Positions 34,229-42,637 of a stretch of DNA of 46,078 nucleotides are shown here, in pieces. This stretch comes from UBA3537 sp049889395. GTDB lineage: Bacteria; Bacteroidota; Bacteroidia; Flavobacteriales; Flavobacteriaceae. Position 1 is the first letter of the stretch; each line of letters starts with the position of its first letter. A program made the position numbers and the translations under genes. The stretch covers positions 1 through 46,078 of the forward strand of contig JBMHDM010000036.1 of assembly GCA_049889395.1 (NCBI GenBank). Reading direction: 5' to 3'. The notes under the pieces were generated by a model that searched no databases, was not told where the DNA came from, and was given only the letters and a program-made list of their open reading frames with translations.

Positions 34229-34668
34229 TCTTTTATCATTGCTATATGAGGAATACCGTCTTCTAGATAACTATTGCCTATTGGATTAAAGCCTAAATTT
34301 TTATAAAAGTTATTAAGATAGACTTGAGCTGATATTTTTATAGAATTTGTTTGAAATTCTTGATATATAGTTTTGATTGAAGCTTCCATAATTTTTGTTC
34401 CATATTGGTTATGGCGTTCAGTTTTGGAAACGACAACACGACCAATACTGGCTTGATCAAAATAATCACCAGGCTTAAAAATCCGAGTATATCCTATAAC
34501 AATATTGTTTTTTTTAAGTATAATATGTATAGCCCTTTGGTCTTTGTCGTCTAAGTCTGGATAAACACAATTCTGCTCTACTAAAAAAACATCTGATCTG
34601 AGTTTTAATATACCATAAAGTTCCTCTAAAGATAATTGATTAAATGTTTTAACTAAAATGTCTACCAT
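34225..34668 (-). CDS. elaA: GNAT acetyltransferase, ElaA type
   Basis: 147-residue acetyl-CoA-dependent N-acetyltransferase of the ElaA group, which resembles the GNAT fold in a short form. The pattern SLEELYGILKLRSDVFLVEQNCVYPDLD at the N-terminus is the ElaA signature. SIGRVVVSKTERHNQYGTKIM corresponds to the acetyl-CoA pyrophosphate-binding region (RxxGxG variant). Substrate unknown. The gene lies 21 bp downstream of rpiB, in the same direction. Its end overlaps the convergent OmpA-domain gene by 4 bp. Confidence 0.88.
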   Translation of the reverse strand: MVDILVKTFNQLSLEELYGILKLRSDVFLVEQNCVYPDLDDKDQRAIHIILKKNNIVIGYTRIFKPGDYFDQASIGRVVVSKTERHNQYGTKIMEASIKTIYQEFQTNSIKISAQVYLNNFYKNLGFNPIGNSYLEDGIPHIAMIKD

Positions 34669-34689
34669 TGTATTTAGTTTAAAAGATAG

Positions 34690-35124
34690 CTAACAACAGG
34701 AATTTATTTTATCAATACGTCTTTGATGTCTACCTCCTTCGAATGTTGTTCTTAAAAAAACATCTACCATTTCCAAAGCGTCTTGTATAGTTGTAAATCG
34801 AGCTGGAATACATAGTATGTTAGCATTATTGTGTTGTCGGATCAGTTCTACAACATCTTTATTCCAACATAAACCTGCCCGAATAGAACGATGTTTATTT
34901 GCTGTCATAGCAACGCCGTTGGCGCTTCCACAAAGTAGGATCCCATAATCAACAACCTTATTCTCCACATCTTTTGCGACAGGATGAACAAAATCTGGGT
35001 AATCTACACTTTTATTAGAGTTTGTACCGTGATTATTTATGGTATAACCTTTTGATTCTAACATTTTTATAATCTCAAATTTATATGCTGTACCTGCATG
35101 GTCATTTCCTATTGCTATCTTCAT
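34690..35124 (-). CDS. rpiB: Ribose 5-phosphate isomerase B
   Basis: Interconverts ribose 5-phosphate and ribulose 5-phosphate in the pentose phosphate pathway. The 144 residues begin MKIAIGNDHAGTAYKFEI, the RpiB signature with the conserved NDHAG. The active-site cysteine C65 is in GILLCGSANGV, followed by TANKHRSIRAGLCWN with the phosphate-binding residues. The ATG at 35124 starts directly at the edge of the AT-rich 422-bp gap. It is the first gene of the pair with elaA. Confidence 0.94.
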   Translation of the reverse strand: MKIAIGNDHAGTAYKFEIIKMLESKGYTINNHGTNSNKSVDYPDFVHPVAKDVENKVVDYGILLCGSANGVAMTANKHRSIRAGLCWNKDVVELIRQHNNANILCIPARFTTIQDALEMVDVFLRTTFEGGRHQRRIDKINSCC

Positions 35125-35546
35125 ATTTTGTTGTTAAGTATCTTGATTGTAAACTTACGAAAAAATTAAAGTGTTAATTAAGTTAGGACAACAGTGTTGA
35201 TAAGTTAATATTATTATTAATAACTCTATTTTGATTTATGTTAGTTTTTCCATAGTAAAAATTCTTTTGATATAAAAAATTTTATTTTTTGTTTTTCTTT
35301 AAAAAACTATTAAGATTAGTAGTAGTAGTTATAAACAAAAATCAGGACAGAAAATTAAAAATAATAAGGTTAAAAAAAGAGGTTATTAAAAATAAATAAA
35401 GGTTATTAACAGACAATAATTATAATTAAATAGAATTATAAAAATAAAAAAAAATATACTTTATAGTAAATATGTGAATAAAGTTGATATTCTATTTAAA
35501 AATGGTAATTTTAAAATAGTAGTTTTGTTTAAAATAAAATGCTTTA
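35125..35546. other. oriC: AT-rich intergenic region, candidate replication origin (oriC)
   Basis: A 422-bp gap between divergent rpiB and rnr, the only gap over 300 bp in the window. One row is 12% GC (35401-35460). It holds one exact TTATnCACA DnaA-box match (TGTGAATAA, 35473-35481, reverse orientation) and three one-mismatch forms TTATnAACA: 35195-35203 (reverse), 35329-35337 and 35403-35411. The repeat GGTTATTAA recurs exactly 20 bp apart (35381, 35401). Triplets TAGTAGTAG (35318-35328) and TTATTATTA (around 35210) resemble DnaA-trios. No dnaA lies in the window. The low GC makes chance matches likely, so treat as a candidate only. Confidence 0.4.
35520..35527 (+). promoter_or_regulatory. 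Possible -7 element of rnr
   Basis: TAGTTTTG fits TAnnTTTG and ends 19 bp before the rnr ATG. No TTG lies at the expected distance. Confidence 0.4.
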
Positions 35547-37712
35547 ATGCGCCAAAAGAAAAAGAAATCTAAAATATTAAAACAATATTCAAATAAAATA
35601 ACAGCTGTTTTAAGTTCCTCTAAAACAGCTTTAAATTACAAACAAATATGCATGCGCTTAGGCGTTCATGATCCCAAATCTAGAGCAGACGTTATTTCCT
35701 GCCTCCAATTTTTACTAATAGATACTGTAATTACTGAAGAAATGCGCGGTAAATTTAAACTGCATAATACAACCAAATATCACGCAGGTATTTTTAATTC
35801 CACATCAAGAGGCTCGGGTTATGTTAGAGTGGAATATATAGAGCAGGAAATATTTATACCAAAACACAAGACACAAAAGGCTTTAGATGGTGATGAAGTA
35901 CAATTCTATATTCATAAAAGAAAACGAAACGGCCGTGTTGAAGGCGAGATTGTTCAGGTTGTTAAACGCGCTAAAAGTGAATTTGTAGGTGTTATACAAA
36001 TTAATAAAAACTATGCTTTTGTAGTCCCGGATAATTCAAAAATTCCAGTAGATATTTACATTCCTTTAAAACATATAAAAGATGCAGAAGAGGGTCAAAA
36101 GGTGTTGGTTAAAATTCAAGATTGGCCAGACAAGGCTGATTGTCCAATAGGAAAAGTTATTGAAGTTTTAGGTAACCCAGGAGATCACCAAACAGAAATC
36201 CATGCTATACTTGCTGATTATGGTCTACCAAATAAATTTCCTCAAAAAATTGAAGATTATGCTAATAGTTTAGATACAACTATTCAGTCAGACGAAATCA
36301 ATAAACGAAAAGATATTCGTCAAGTATTGACCTTTACAATCGATCCAAAAGACGCTAAAGATTTCGATGATGCTCTTTCTTTTAAGGTGTTAGAAAATGG
36401 AAACTACGAGGTAGGAATTCATATTGCTGATGTTTCTTATTATGTTAAAGAAGGTACCATTTTAGATGATGAAGCATACGATAGGGCCACATCAATTTAC
36501 TTAGTTGATAGAGTGGTACCTATGCTGCCAGAATGTTTATCTAATCACGCTTGTTCTCTTCGACCACAAGAAGAAAAATATACGTTTTCTGCTATGTTTG
36601 AAATTAACGCAACAGGAAAAATTTACAACCAGTGGTTTGGAAGAACCGTCATTTATAGCGATGCAAGATTTTCCTATGAAGAAGCTCAACATATTATAGA
36701 AACACAATCAACCCAAATACCACAACATATTTCACTTACCAATAAATCATATAATACATCTGAAAGTATAAAACATGCGATTCTTGAATTAAATAATATC
36801 GCTAGAATATTAAGAAGTGATAGAATGAAAAACGGTGCTATATCATTTGACAAACTAGAAGTAAAATTTAACTTAGACTCAGAAAATAATCCAAAAGAGG
36901 TTTACTTTAAAACCTCAAAAGATGCTAATAAATTAATTGAGGAGTTTATGCTTTTAGCTAACCGATCTGTGGCAGAATTTATCGGAAAGCAAAAACCATC
37001 TAAAACATTTATCTATAGAGTTCATGATGTTCCAGATCAACAAAAACTAGAAAGTTTACAACGTATTATACATCAATTTGGCTACAAATTAAACTTAAAA
37101 ACACCAAAAGACACCAGTAGTTCTTTAAATCAACTTCTGCTAGATGTGGTAGGGACTAAAGCGCAAAACCTTGTGGATACTTTAGCTATTAGGAGTATGA
37201 GTAAAGCAGAATATACCACACAAAATATCGGTCACTATGGATTATCTTTTGATTATTATAGCCATTTTACATCTCCTATTCGCCGATATCCTGATATTAT
37301 GGCACACCGATTGTTGCAACATTACTTAGATGGTAATACAACACAACAACAAAACACTTTTGAAGAAAAATGTAAACACGCTTCAAAAATGGAAAACCTA
37401 GCAACAAAAGCCGAACGGGATTCTATTAAGTATATGCAGATAAAGTATATGCAAAACAATAAAGAGACCCAATTTTCTGGGGTTATCTCAGGAGTAACAG
37501 AATGGGGAATCTATGTCGAAATAACAGAAAACAAATGTGAAGGTATGGTTAGAATAAAGGACTTAAAAGAAGATTATTTTACCTTTGATTCAGAAAATTA
37601 TTCACTAGTTGGAGAACAAACAAACAAACGATATCAACTTGGCGATCAAGTTTTGGTAAAGGTTAAAAAAGCCGATTTAATTCAAAGACATCTCGATTTT
37701 ACGATAATTTAA
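35547..37712 (+). CDS. rnr: Ribonuclease R
   Basis: Processive 3'-to-5' exoribonuclease that degrades structured RNA and aids rRNA and tmRNA processing. It has 721 residues. After a basic N-terminus and a winged-helix-like segment come OB/cold-shock domains (from about residue 80). The RNB catalytic domain includes TIDPKDAKDFDDALSF at about 264-279 (the aspartates hold the metals) and YTHFTSPIRRYPDIM-type HFTSPIRRYPDI near residue 575. A C-terminal S1 RNA-binding domain starts at about 640 with FSGVISGVTEWGIYVEI. The ATG at 35547 opens a plus-strand run of three genes. Confidence 0.96.
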   Translation: MRQKKKKSKILKQYSNKITAVLSSSKTALNYKQICMRLGVHDPKSRADVISCLQFLLIDTVITEEMRGKFKLHNTTKYHAGIFNSTSRGSGYVRVEYIEQEIFIPKHKTQKALDGDEVQFYIHKRKRNGRVEGEIVQVVKRAKSEFVGVIQINKNYAFVVPDNSKIPVDIYIPLKHIKDAEEGQKVLVKIQDWPDKADCPIGKVIEVLGNPGDHQTEIHAILADYGLPNKFPQKIEDYANSLDTTIQSDEINKRKDIRQVLTFTIDPKDAKDFDDALSFKVLENGNYEVGIHIADVSYYVKEGTILDDEAYDRATSIYLVDRVVPMLPECLSNHACSLRPQEEKYTFSAMFEINATGKIYNQWFGRTVIYSDARFSYEEAQHIIETQSTQIPQHISLTNKSYNTSESIKHAILELNNIARILRSDRMKNGAISFDKLEVKFNLDSENNPKEVYFKTSKDANKLIEEFMLLANRSVAEFIGKQKPSKTFIYRVHDVPDQQKLESLQRIIHQFGYKLNLKTPKDTSSSLNQLLLDVVGTKAQNLVDTLAIRSMSKAEYTTQNIGHYGLSFDYYSHFTSPIRRYPDIMAHRLLQHYLDGNTTQQQNTFEEKCKHASKMENLATKAERDSIKYMQIKYMQNNKETQFSGVISGVTEWGIYVEITENKCEGMVRIKDLKEDYFTFDSENYSLVGEQTNKRYQLGDQVLVKVKKADLIQRHLDFTII

Positions 37713-37722
37713 TTTTTTTAAT

Positions 37723-38394
37723 ATGAAACACTTAATTTTATTTTTTCTTTTCATCAGTTCATATGTTTTTTCACAAGTCAACATAACCAAGACTTTAGGA
37801 GAGTTTTCTACACTGAAAGTTTATGATCTCATAAATGTAGAATTAATCAAATCAGACACTAATAAAATAATCATCACAGGCCAAAATATTTCTGATGTTA
37901 GTATTATTCAGAAAAACGATCTTTTGAAGATTCGTATGAATACAAAGAAAATGTTTAATGGTAATCAAACCCAAGTTAAACTCTTTTACACCGATATTGA
38001 TGTTATAGACGCTAATGAAGGTGCAGTAATCAACTCCAAAGACCCAATTAAACAATACGAATTAACACTAAAAACACAAGAAGGTGCCGAAATTTCAGCC
38101 CTAGCAGATACAAAACTACTAAATATAAAATGTTTTACAGGTGGGGTAATCTCTGTATCAGGCACAACAGAACGACAAAAATTATCACTCAGAACGGGAG
38201 GGATATATCTAGGCTCTAACCTTGTGTCTGAATATTCAAATGTGAATATAAATACTGGTGGAGAAGCTCATGTAAAAACTCAAAAAGATCTAGATATAAG
38301 AATCTTCTCAGGTGGTGATGTCTTTATCTACGGAAAACCAAAAAAAATTAATCAGAAACGACTTTTTGGTGGTCGTGTTATATTTAAAGATTAA
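37723..38394 (+). CDS. Secreted GIN/DUF2807-type adhesin-like domain protein
   Basis: 223-residue exported protein with a clean signal peptide (KHLILFFLFISSYVFSQ, cleaved near residue 18). The mature part is a right-handed, beta-strand-rich repeat as in the head GIN domain (DUF2807) family of Bacteroidota: FSTLKVYDLINVELIKSD at the start, then strands such as LTLKTQEGAEISAL and ISVSGTTERQKLSLRTGG. The function of the family is unknown; secreted beta-solenoid proteins of this kind are often linked to the cell surface. It lies 10 bp after rnr and 11 bp before the LysE-type gene. Confidence 0.82.
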   Translation: MKHLILFFLFISSYVFSQVNITKTLGEFSTLKVYDLINVELIKSDTNKIIITGQNISDVSIIQKNDLLKIRMNTKKMFNGNQTQVKLFYTDIDVIDANEGAVINSKDPIKQYELTLKTQEGAEISALADTKLLNIKCFTGGVISVSGTTERQKLSLRTGGIYLGSNLVSEYSNVNINTGGEAHVKTQKDLDIRIFSGGDVFIYGKPKKINQKRLFGGRVIFKD

Positions 38395-38405
38395 ATAAAT
38401 AAGTT

Positions 38406-39074
38406 GTGTTAGACGATATTCAAGCCGCCATACCGTTAGGTTTTTTCCTTGCTTTTATGATAGGTCCTGTTTTTTTTGTTCTTCTTGAAACAAGCATCAT
38501 TAAAGGATTTCGAGCAGCAGTATCTTTTGATCTAGGTGTTATTGTGGCAGACGTTGTATTTATTCTATTAGCATACTTTAGTAGTTACCAGTTGTTGGAA
38601 AACCTTAGCAATCAACCAGGTCTTTATATCTTTGGTGGTACACTTCTTACTATTTATGGCGCAACAATTGTTCTAAAAAAATCAAAAACAAAAATTAATA
38701 ACACCCTCCAGCAGCACGAAAAAACAAATTACGTTAATTTATTTATTAAAGGGTTTTTGTTAAATTTCATCAATATTGGTGTACTCGTATTTTGGCTGGG
38801 ATTAATTATAGTGGTGGGCCCAAATCTAGAGGGAGACACAAAGCGTTTTTTAACTTTCTTTACAGCACTTATAATAGTATACTTTATCACGGATTTAGCA
38901 AAGATTATATTAGCAAAAAAATTACAAAACACCCTCACACCATCTCTCATTTTTAAGATAAAAAAAGCAATAGGAGCAATATTAATAATTTGTGGAATCG
39001 TTTTAATGATTAAAGGTGTGTTGCCAAAAAATAAGTTAAACCCAACAGAAATAATTGAAGACATAAGGGCATAA
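38406..39074 (+). CDS. LysE/RhtB-family amino acid exporter
   Basis: Inner-membrane exporter of 222 residues with about six hydrophobic spans, beginning AIPLGFFLAFMIGPVFFVLLE, whose GPxF motif is typical of the LysE superfamily. The central region LLNFINIGVLVFWLGLIIVV also fits. The transported substrate cannot be told. GTG start at 38406. It is the last gene of the rnr run, ending at the bidirectional hairpin terminator 39075-39105. Confidence 0.85.
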   Translation: MLDDIQAAIPLGFFLAFMIGPVFFVLLETSIIKGFRAAVSFDLGVIVADVVFILLAYFSSYQLLENLSNQPGLYIFGGTLLTIYGATIVLKKSKTKINNTLQQHEKTNYVNLFIKGFLLNFINIGVLVFWLGLIIVVGPNLEGDTKRFLTFFTALIIVYFITDLAKIILAKKLQNTLTPSLIFKIKKAIGAILIICGIVLMIKGVLPKNKLNPTEIIEDIRA

Positions 39075-39105
39075 AAAAAACCATAAACAAGCATTATGGT
39101 TTTTT
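39075..39105. terminator. Bidirectional terminator between lysE-type gene and tRNA-Cys
   Basis: Perfect 12-bp stem AAAAAACCATAA / TTATGGTTTTTT (39075-39086 and 39094-39105) with a 7-base loop. Each strand ends in a T run, so it can stop the plus-strand exporter transcript and the minus-strand tRNA transcript. Confidence 0.85.
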
Positions 39106-39107
39106 AG

Positions 39108-39178
39108 AGGCGTCTAGCGGATTCGAACCGCTGTAAAAGGTTTTGCAGACCTCTGCCTAGCCACTCGGCCAAGACGCC
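39108..39178 (-). tRNA. tRNA-Cys (anticodon GCA)
   Basis: 71-nt cloverleaf on the minus strand. The acceptor stem pairs GGCGTCT with AGACGCC, the D-arm contains GGCCGAGTGGCTAGGC, the anticodon loop is CTGCAAA with GCA, and the T-arm has GGTTCGAATCC. The discriminator is U, the hallmark of tRNA-Cys. The 3' CCA is not encoded. It is a single gene, with a fitting promoter just upstream at 39189-39218 and the terminator 3 bp beyond. Confidence 0.95.
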
Positions 39179-39188
39179 AAAAGGAATG

Positions 39189-39218
39189 CAAATCTAATCA
39201 AAATAATAGCACACACAA
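39189..39218 (-). promoter_or_regulatory. Promoter of tRNA-Cys (Bacteroidota type)
   Basis: On the minus strand, TTG (39218-39216), exactly 19 bp of spacer, then TAGATTTG (39196-39189), 10 bp before the tRNA 5' end. This is the best consensus match in the window. Confidence 0.78.
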
Positions 39219-39234
39219 AATAAAGTATGGCCAG

Positions 39235-40134
39235 TTGAAAACAAGAACAAAAATTCATTTCATAATAAACCCAATTTCAGGAAAGGGAAAAAACACAATT
39301 GATGAACAATTGTTAAATACAGTTTTTTCTAATACAGAATATGATGTGATAGCAAAAATATCAACTCAAAAAAAAGAGGCAAAAAAGTTAGCATATGAAT
39401 CTGTTCTAGAGGGCGCTGATATTGTTGTAGCATGTGGTGGTGACGGTACGATTAATGAAGTTGCCTCTACCCTTGTTGACACCTCTGTCTGTTTGGGAGT
39501 TATCCGTTTGGGCTCTGGAAATGGTTTGGCATCAAATTTAAATATTCCTAAATCAATTAATAAGTCGCTTTTAGTCATTAAGGATTTTTACACTACAAAA
39601 ATTGATGTTGGAGTACTCAACAATCTTTACTTTTTCAGCAACGCCAGTGTAGGTTTTGGAGCTCAATTAATTCATCATTACAGTCAAACGAAAAGGAGGC
39701 AATTCTTCTCCTACGTGTTGGCTTTTATAAAAGCCCTTTTTTCGAGCCGTAAACCCACACCAGTTACTATAGATTATAATAACATTAGAAAGCATTTAAA
39801 CCTATTTGTTTTATTTGTGTCAAATTCCAATGAAATGGGATATAATTTGACATTGACCCCAGGGGCATCTTTACAAGACGGAAAATTAGACCTGTTATAT
39901 ATTGAAAACACTAATGTTTTGAGGAAGATAGGGCTGGCGTTATTAATGTTCTGTAAAAACATAAACAGAAGCACTTTAGTACACTATCATACAATCGAAA
40001 CACTCAGTATAGAAAACAAACAAACGGCATCAACCAGAGTTCAAGTTGATGGAGAATCTGAATTGTTACACACAAACCATCTCTCTGTTTCTATAAAAAA
40101 AGCTGCTCTGAACGTTATTGTTCCTCGCAGTTAG
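39235..40134 (+). CDS. Diacylglycerol/lipid kinase family protein
   Basis: Probable lipid kinase of the DagK/YegS family, 299 residues, phosphorylating a lipid or sphingoid-like alcohol with ATP. The N-terminal HFIINPISGKGKN and the ATP motif CGGDGTINEV (GGDGT at 68-72) are diagnostic; LGSGNGLASNL follows. The second beta-sandwich domain ends DGESELLHT near the C-terminus. The start is a TTG at 39235, as the nearby ATG at 39227 is in another frame and quickly stops. Its 3' end overlaps the convergent folB by 4 bp. Confidence 0.87.
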   Translation: MKTRTKIHFIINPISGKGKNTIDEQLLNTVFSNTEYDVIAKISTQKKEAKKLAYESVLEGADIVVACGGDGTINEVASTLVDTSVCLGVIRLGSGNGLASNLNIPKSINKSLLVIKDFYTTKIDVGVLNNLYFFSNASVGFGAQLIHHYSQTKRRQFFSYVLAFIKALFSSRKPTPVTIDYNNIRKHLNLFVLFVSNSNEMGYNLTLTPGASLQDGKLDLLYIENTNVLRKIGLALLMFCKNINRSTLVHYHTIETLSIENKQTASTRVQVDGESELLHTNHLSVSIKKAALNVIVPRS

Positions 40135-40490
40135 GCTCTGTCTTCTTCAAGCACTACAACAACACGCTCAACATCACCACCAATAGGAGGATTTATTTTT
40201 GCGACAGAAACAGAAGCCCAATCGACTTGTTGACAACACAAAAAAATCTGATCCAAAATACGCCTTGCAACAACTTCTAAAAGTTTGGAAGGTTGCGACA
40301 TTTGCTCAACAACAATAGCATTGAGGGTTACATAATCTACGGTGTCCTTTAGGTCGTCACTTTTGGAGGATTGAGATAGATCTGCCCTAACAACGATATC
40401 TACCCTGTAATCACTACCTATTATTGTTTCCTCGGCAAGACAGCCGTGGTGAGCAAATACCCTAATATTTTCAACTTTTATGATACCCAT
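40131..40490 (-). CDS. folB: Dihydroneopterin aldolase
   Basis: Folate-pathway enzyme that cleaves 7,8-dihydroneopterin to 6-hydroxymethyl-dihydropterin and glycolaldehyde. The 119 residues start MGIIKVENIRVFAHHGCLAEE; FAHHGC with the following conserved glutamate is the family start. DDLKDTVDYVTLNAIV carries the substrate-binding Tyr, and KINPPIGGDVERVVV the active-site lysine region (KxxPP). It is convergent with the lipid kinase and divergent from glnS, with no partner gene of the folate pathway nearby. Confidence 0.94.
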   Translation of the reverse strand: MGIIKVENIRVFAHHGCLAEETIIGSDYRVDIVVRADLSQSSKSDDLKDTVDYVTLNAIVVEQMSQPSKLLEVVARRILDQIFLCCQQVDWASVSVAKINPPIGGDVERVVVVLEEDRA

Positions 40491-40557
40491 TAGTGTGATT
40501 AAAAAACTAACAGCGTAAAAATAATATTTATTCGAGTCATATAGACCTTGAATTTAT

Positions 40558-40565
40558 TAATTTTG
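40558..40565 (+). promoter_or_regulatory. Possible -7 element of glnS
   Basis: TAATTTTG fits TAnnTTTG and lies 32 bp before the ATG at 40598. No TTG at 17-23 bp was seen. Confidence 0.4.
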
Positions 40566-40597
40566 TGATCAGATTAGACACAAAGTACAGCCAGTTA

Positions 40598-42625
40598 ATG
40601 GATAAACTATCAAGTAAGCCGCTAAATTTTATAGAGCAAATTATAGAAACAGATCTAGAGCAAGGTCTTGATCTTAGTTTGTTGCGCTTTCGTTTTCCGC
40701 CAGAACCAAACGGCTACTTACACATTGGACACACTAAAGCCATAGGAATCAGCTTCGGCCTGGGAAATAAATACAATGCTCCTGTAAACTTAAGATTTGA
40801 TGACACAAACCCAACAAAGGAAGATCAGGAGTATGTAGATGCTATAAAGAAAGACATTTCATGGTTGGGATATTCTTGGGACAAAGAGTGCTATTCTTCG
40901 GATTATTTTCCTCAACTTTTCGATTGGTCTGTGCAGATGATAAAAGACGGAAAAGCTTATGTTGATTCGCAGTCTAGTGAAGACATGGCCCAACAAAAAG
41001 GGTCACCCACTCAAAAAGGAACCGATAGCCCATATAGAAATCGGACTCCAGAAGAGAACCTTGATCTTTTTTTAAAAATGCGAGACGGTATCTTTCAGGC
41101 GGGAGAACATGTTTTGAGAGCCAAAATTGATATGGGTCACAGCAATATGCTAATGCGAGACCCAATTATGTATCGTGTTGTTCATGCCCCTCACCATCGC
41201 ACAGGGAACAGTTGGTGTATTTATCCAATGTATGACTGGACACATGGAGAATCTGATTATATCGAACAAATATCACACTCTCTTTGCTCTTTGGAGTTTA
41301 AGCCCCACAGAGATCTTTATAATTGGTTCAAATCAATTGTTTATAACTATAGCAGTAAAGAATATCCACTTATTCCAAAACAGCGGGAGTTTGCTCGCCT
41401 AAATTTAAGCTATACAGTAATGAGTAAGCGAAAACTATTAACCCTTGTAGAGCAAGGTATAGTTTCTGGTTGGGACGACCCAAGAATGCCAACAATTTCC
41501 GGCTTAAGGCGTAGAGGATACACCCCAAATTCGATTAAAAAATTTGTAAACACCATTGGTGTTGCAAAGAGGGACAATGTTATTGATGTTTCTTTATTAG
41601 AGTTTTGTGTTAGGGAAGACCTAAACAAAATAGCGCCTAGAGTAATGGCTGTCCTTGACCCCATAAAGCTTACAATTATAAACTATCCTGACGAAAAAAC
41701 GGAGTGGCTAACTGCAGAGAACAACCCTGAAGATGAAGAGTCAGGGACAAGACAAATTCCATTCTCTAAAACGCTTTATATAGAAAGAGCAGATTTCAAA
41801 GAGGAAGCAAATAAGAAATTTTTTCGGTTATCGATTGGAAATGAGGTGCGTCTAAAAAACGCTTATATCATTAAAGCAGAGTCAGTCAAAAGAAACAGTT
41901 TAGGGAACGTAGCAGAAATATTGTGCACCTACGACCCTAAGAGTCTTAGTGGGAGCGGAACTGAGGAAAGCTTAAAAAAAGTTAAAGGTACTTTGCATTG
42001 GGTTTCTATTGAGCACGCCAAAGCTGTCGAGGTCAGAGAATACGACCGACTGTTTTCACATCCAGCACCAGACGCTCAAGAAGCCGACTTTACAACGTTT
42101 TTAAACCCTAACTCTTTAACTAAGCGTCTAGCATATATTGAGCCGAATCTTGTAAACACTAAACCGGGTAGTCATTTTCAGTTTCAAAGAACAGGATATT
42201 TTTCAATAGACCCTGACAGCACAAAAGAGCAACTGGTTTTCAATAAAACAGTGGGGCTTAGAGATTCATGGGCCAAACAAACAAAAGTCATTAACAACCC
42301 TTCAAAACCGACACATCACACCCAACGCAAAGCAATAGATGTCGTTAAACAACTGGGGAAAAAATACACAAATTTACCAGAAGATAAACAAGAAAAAACA
42401 AAGCAGGAAATACAACGGTTAGCCAAAAGCATCTCTTACGAGGAATTACAACCGCTATTCTCGACAGCAGCCAAAAAAATTGGAACACGAATTGCGACCA
42501 CTATTGTCTTAAAAGAACTAATAAATCAAGGTTTGAAACGCAATAAGGAGATTGATGAGTTTATAGACAAAGCCGCCGCTGGTCAAAACGAACTTCTTGC
42601 AGCAGAGGCAAAATCAATCCATTAA
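40598..42625 (+). CDS. glnS: Glutamine--tRNA ligase
   Basis: Charges tRNA-Gln with glutamine, so this organism does not rely on the indirect GatCAB route alone. From the ATG at 40598 it has 675 residues. The HIGH motif is PEPNGYLHIGHTKAI (about 36-50) and the KMSKS motif VMSKRKL is near residues 274-280; RFDDTNPTKE and GWDDPRMPTISGLRRRGY are GlnRS-specific. A C-terminal extension beyond the usual anticodon-binding domain (KAIDVVKQLGKKYTNL onward) resembles a YqeY/GatB-tail-like helical appendix. A GTG eleven codons upstream is an alternative start, but it overlaps the -7 element. Confidence 0.95.
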   Translation: MDKLSSKPLNFIEQIIETDLEQGLDLSLLRFRFPPEPNGYLHIGHTKAIGISFGLGNKYNAPVNLRFDDTNPTKEDQEYVDAIKKDISWLGYSWDKECYSSDYFPQLFDWSVQMIKDGKAYVDSQSSEDMAQQKGSPTQKGTDSPYRNRTPEENLDLFLKMRDGIFQAGEHVLRAKIDMGHSNMLMRDPIMYRVVHAPHHRTGNSWCIYPMYDWTHGESDYIEQISHSLCSLEFKPHRDLYNWFKSIVYNYSSKEYPLIPKQREFARLNLSYTVMSKRKLLTLVEQGIVSGWDDPRMPTISGLRRRGYTPNSIKKFVNTIGVAKRDNVIDVSLLEFCVREDLNKIAPRVMAVLDPIKLTIINYPDEKTEWLTAENNPEDEESGTRQIPFSKTLYIERADFKEEANKKFFRLSIGNEVRLKNAYIIKAESVKRNSLGNVAEILCTYDPKSLSGSGTEESLKKVKGTLHWVSIEHAKAVEVREYDRLFSHPAPDAQEADFTTFLNPNSLTKRLAYIEPNLVNTKPGSHFQFQRTGYFSIDPDSTKEQLVFNKTVGLRDSWAKQTKVINNPSKPTHHTQRKAIDVVKQLGKKYTNLPEDKQEKTKQEIQRLAKSISYEELQPLFSTAAKKIGTRIATTIVLKELINQGLKRNKEIDEFIDKAAAGQNELLAAEAKSIH

Positions 42626-42637
42626 AAACGGCAAAGT

